Shown here in pieces: positions 60,805 to 64,000 of a stretch of 64,000 nt of DNA. Within the stretch, counting starts at the first letter, position 1, and each line of letters begins with the position of its first letter. Made by a program: the position numbers and the translations under genes. The notes under the pieces are model-generated. The model saw only the letters and a program-made list of their open reading frames with translations, had not been told where the DNA came from and made no database searches. Source of the DNA: Sinonovacula constricta (taxonomy: Eukaryota > Mollusca > Bivalvia > Cardiida > Solecurtidae); the NCBI GenBank assembly GCA_007844125.1, contig CM017556.1, positions 70,618,697 to 70,682,696 of the forward strand. The letters are read 5' to 3'.

Positions 60805-61373
60805 GTCCCCTACCGGTCCCTCAAAAAGTTATGGGCCGGACACGATTTTGCTGCAAGGTCATGCTGTGACCTTGACCTTCAAGGTATCGACCCAAATGTT
60901 GTTCGCGACACGTCATCTCAATATGGTGATCATTTCTGTCAAATAGTTGTAAAACTGACTTCAAATAACAAAGTTATGGGGTGGACACGATTTTGCTGCA
61001 AGGTCATGCTGTGACCTTGACCTTCAAGGTAGCGACACAAATCTTGCTCGCGACACGTCATCTCAATATGGTGATCATTTCTGTATAAAAGTTTTAAAAT
61101 CCGACTTCAAATAACGAAGTTATGGGCCGGACACAATTTTGCTTCAAGGTCATGCTGTGACCTTGACCTTCAAGGTAGCGACCTAAACTTTGCGCGTGCA
61201 TATTGTACACATTGCTACCTATTAACATACCAAGTTTCATGCGCCTACCTTTAAAAGCTTTTAAGTTATCAACGGATCCAGATTTTTAGCGGACAGACAG
61301 ACAGACAGACAGACGGAATGACGGACGGAGGGTAAACCTATAGTCCCCTCCAGTGTAAACACCGGTAGGGGAC
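60805..61373. mobile_element. TA-flanked MITE with internal triplication
   Basis: Bounded by exact inverted GTCCCCTACCGGT (60805-60817) and ACCGGTAGGGGAC (61361-61373), each next to a TA. That fits a Tc1/mariner-type TA duplication. Inside are three direct repeats of about 145 bp, each with CAAGGTCATGCTGTGACCTT then GACCTTCAAGGTA (starts near 60854, 60999 and 61145). A GACA microsatellite lies at 61292-61316, and an internal TATAGTCCCCTCC echoes the terminus. No transposase. The 130-codon open frame starting at 60622 runs into it and is not a gene. Confidence 0.9.
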
Positions 61374-62040
61374 TAATTAGCATTACCAGCTGGATATAGC
61401 TCAAATAGGTGGAAACTTCCACCTCTAAGTTAGCTTTCATTCAAATATATAATCAAATAAGTTTGTTAGTACTAATTTATACAGACAGAGATCTGCAGTT
61501 TCATGTGACTAAGGGGGAGGAGCATTTTTATATTTTGTGTCATGTCAACTGACTTTTATTTTTACGTCATCTCAACAAACAGGCATCAAGGAATTACGAT
61601 CCTCGCTATCATTTTTCAAGTCAAACAACTGTCACTGTAACATTGTCGTTCAGCTTTGCAGCACTCTATGACACTGAGATATGTCATGACATTTCAAAAG
61701 TAGTTCACAAGTCAGGATCCACATAAAGGTAAACTAGGTTTAATACTTCATAAGGTACCTTTCTTAATTGCTCACACTAACAATGACATACAAAGATAAC
61801 TAGTTATATATATATTAGAGATCATGCTCCAAACGATGATGATCCATTTCCTAATCCAACAGCTCTAACAGGGAGCTGCCTATTCAGTATCAATTTCCCC
61901 AAGATCAAAAATGTGTGTACTGCAGTTGAAGACATAATGTAAACCAGCTTTTAAATCTCAGTTGTTGTAGCCAGTGTTGCCTTGGTTAAGACATTGTTAT
62001 AACAAAACTTTTCATTTAAGTATCATCCCAGATCAGTGAC
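61374..62040. other. Non-coding stretch
   Basis: Includes a degenerate hairpin copy (61852-61905) and a CRE-like TTACGTCAT near 61561. No gene assigned. Confidence 0.4.
61852..61905. repeat. Palindromic hairpin repeat copy (degenerate)
   Basis: CCAACAGCTCTAACAGGGAG then CTGCCTATTCAGTATCAATT. Confidence 0.45.
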
Positions 62041-62104
62041 CTGAAGGCGGCACTGAGCATGCAGGTTGTCTGCTCCTGGTTGTCCAAGTCCACTAGACTA
62101 TCAC
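62041..62104 (-). CDS. Weak candidate exon, 64 bp
   Basis: On minus a strong pyrimidine-rich acceptor (CTGTCCCACTGCCACCTACAG, read across two blocks) leads to GT, 20 codons (DSLVDLDNQEQTTCMLSAAF) and AG, then GTCACTGAT as a weak donor. It is G+C-rich relative to the flanks. The plus strand is open too (ISDLKAALSMQVVCSWLSKS from 62031), so the strand is ambiguous. Product unknown. Confidence 0.3.
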
Positions 62105-62859
62105 CTGTAGGTGGCAGTGGGACAGCCAGCACTGCGTTAACATTCATCTGACATGTCACCATAGCACAGTATGTCACCACTAATGTTTCAGCTGACATCT
62201 TGCCATGGTCTTACCAAACATCAACAAGCAGAGTATGTCGGTTTATGTCAGTTTATCTTCTGGGGCAGAAAGTACAAACATTTTCCCTCCCTAGAATTAA
62301 AACTTAAAATTAAGCAGCAACCACTATTATATCTATTACATACAAATGCACTTATTTAAAATGAACAGTCAATAACAACTTTATATCATCCTCAAACATT
62401 TACATTATTCAGTGTAACAGAAGCTCCATATCACTTCCTGGAAGACGTATGGCGCTACCCTTTTAGCAGTAAATACAGAGTTAAGCTTGACACAGGAAAC
62501 AGCCGACCTAACAACTTAAGATTATTCCACTCTCCTAGATGACAGAAAGTAGTTCTATGTATGTCTTACATCTGATGTTAAAATAAAAGGCTAAGTGTTA
62601 CTATACAGTGTTACTGTAAAATTATATAAAATGTAAAATTACTGTAAAACAGTATAAAATCAGGAGGCATAAAGAAAGGTAAAATATGGTGCATTTGTTG
62701 TAACTGTCTCTGAACAGCGTTAGGAAGGAAAGGGCCATCTAACACAAAAATTATGTATCCTAGTTTATCTACACTAATTATAATTGTCTCAAAATGTGAT
62801 AATTTTTCCAAAGCAGTGAAAACCCCAAGCTTGCAGCAAGCACTTTTATTGTAAAAGAC
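62105..62859. other. Non-coding stretch
   Basis: Contains the segment (62755-62810, minus) shared with 33320-33365. No gene assigned. Confidence 0.4.
62755..62810 (-). repeat. Segment shared with 33320-33365
   Basis: On minus TCACATTTTGAGACAATTAT then AATTAGTGTAGATAAACTAGG. See the other copy. Confidence 0.4.
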
Positions 62860-62872
62860 CTACAGACAGAAG

Positions 62873-63110
62873 AGGGTAGTGGTAGAGTCTCCGATTTGTA
62901 ACTCCTCTGACTGCTTAGCCTCTCACTGGGTAGGTTTGAGTCCTGTTGGGGCGAAGGACTAAATGTGTAAAGGTCTTCCTGCTGACCTGCGTTGCACCAT
63001 TGGTTCTACCCAGACATCTGTCTGGGGTCTTCCTCCACCAAAAAGCTGGACATTTTGCTATAATGATCATAACTGGTTGCTGCAATGTATTTAAAAAACA
63101 AAAAACAAAA
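62873..63110 (+). mobile_element. SINE-C, full length, 13-bp duplication
   Basis: Plus-strand copy: head GGTAGTGGTAGAGTCTCCGA, box-B-like GTAGGTTTGAGTCC, body GTTCTACCCAGACATCTGTC, and an A-rich tail (TTTAAAAAACAAAAAACAAA). Flanked by CTACAGACAGAAG (62860-62872) and CTATAGACAGAAG (63111-63123). Confidence 0.92.
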
Positions 63111-63123
63111 CTATAGACAGAAG

Positions 63124-63964
63124 GATGAAGACTGATGTACTTGAGTTCTACTTCTGTCCCATCTGATACATTTAGCATTATGGTTATCTAATTGAAGGTA
63201 AATATCATGTTCCTAAATTAACTTATTAAGGTTTTAATAATTAAATTACACAAAAGTTTCTTTTAATACCTTTATTGCTACCACACAGCTGGAAGACCTC
63301 TCCACAATAACCTCCCCAGCAACAAACAGTTTGCCAGTCACAACTCCTAACTCCCCATTTCACATTACCCTTCAACTACAGCCAGACATTCAGATCTGCA
63401 GGCAGACAGTGGCCCATCAACATTATGCATTGTTCTGTTTTAATGCCCCACTCCAATGACTGTTTTCTGCTGACTGTAACTTTCTACAGTTGGCAGCTTT
63501 GCTGCATGTTTATAGCTCCACAATTATTCTACTTCTGCCATGATGGAGGGAGAAACATTCTAACAAACTACATCATGATGAAGGGCTGGAGTGACAAACA
63601 TTCCAAGATTCGGTTACATCATGATGGACAAGGAGGGATGAAACAAGAACCATTCTGATCTAACAGACTTACTGTCATTGGGAAGTTTCAGTCAGTACAA
63701 TTTTATTAACAATAACTTGTGTCAATGACCTCAAACTTATATCCCCATACAATGGGTGTTGGGGTCCAAGTTGAGCGAACACATTCATTCCAGGAGAACT
63801 TCCAGTCAATGTGGAGAGCACCTTATCTTAGAGCTAGCGTGACATGCATGTAAAAAAACTGGCATCTGAATCTAATTTATTGACAAATTTCACCTGTTTT
63901 ATTGTGTGTGTTTTATATATCAAACATATGTGATTATGGTCATATGGGCAATGTGCAGGTTATT
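63124..63964. other. Non-coding stretch
   Basis: A possible small SINE-C scrap lies near 63284-63306 (ACACAGCTGGAAGACCTCTC). Nothing else is recognised. Confidence 0.4.
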
Positions 63965-64000
63965 ATTGGTGGAGTAAGGACCTCAGACATAAGTCTGGGT
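63965..64000 (-). mobile_element. SINE-C, cut by the window edge
   Basis: TTGGTGGAGTAAGGACCTCA then GACATAAGTCTGGGT is the 3' body of SINE-C. The rest should lie beyond the window. Confidence 0.65.

Noticed and set aside
60622..61014. 130-codon plus-strand frame
   Set aside because: Crosses the left end of a MITE and two of its internal repeats.
1..64000. CRISPR array, prokaryotic operon or phage
   Set aside because: The arrays are head-to-tail minisatellites without unique spacers, and splice signals, SINEs and low coding density point to a eukaryote.

Overview
The window looks like a piece of an animal nuclear genome that is mostly non-coding, with a bivalve mollusc or another lophotrochozoan as the best guess. 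The evidence is an AT-rich background, no compact run of genes, three tRNA-headed SINE families with target-site duplications, small terminal-inverted-repeat elements, and many minisatellites. One small element carries TA-flanked GTCCCCTACCGGT ends and repeated GACCTTGACCTTCAAGGT blocks, a type I associate with molluscan genomes from memory. The species call is inference.

No complete protein gene is visible. The best coding evidence is a few exon-like segments: a possible terminal exon with stop codon and poly(A) signal at 20,543-20,868 (minus), a 75-bp internal exon at 38,664-38,738 (minus), a hydrophobic exon at 58,822-58,996 (minus), a cysteine-containing exon at 9,017-9,176 (plus), and weaker ones at 336-389 and 62,041-62,104. 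The minus-strand segments could belong to one or more genes with long introns, and a CpG-containing, CRE-like stretch near 52.45-52.57 kb could be a promoter. None of these links is proven.

Tandem repeats dominate. Eleven sizeable arrays lie at 1.8-2.7 kb (21 bp), 5.8-6.6 kb (37 bp), 11.1-12.5 kb (27 bp), 23.0-23.7 kb (36 bp), 25.5-26.4 kb (42 bp), 27.3-29.9 kb (50 bp, G-rich), 36.5-37.1 kb (25+22 bp composite), 40.4-41.1 kb (41 bp), 42.0-42.2 kb (19 bp), 45.1-45.3 kb (22 bp) and 47.5-48.6 kb (58 bp), roughly 10 kb in total. Most long open frames in the window, including one of over 800 codons, are by-products of these arrays.

Mobile elements fill much of the rest. SINE-A (about 270 bp), SINE-B (about 300 bp) and SINE-C (about 240-250 bp) each have at least one copy flanked by 8-13 bp duplications. 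One SINE-A copy sits inside an older SINE-B copy, and another SINE-B copy splits a small minisatellite. A short palindromic hairpin repeat (core GTAGATCCTGATCAGACAGC and its complement) occurs more than twenty times. Two minisatellites are visibly made from mobile elements: the 37-bp array repeats one arm of the hairpin, and the 41-bp array is an internal segment of a SINE-C copy amplified in place. This TE-to-minisatellite conversion is the most interesting feature I see.
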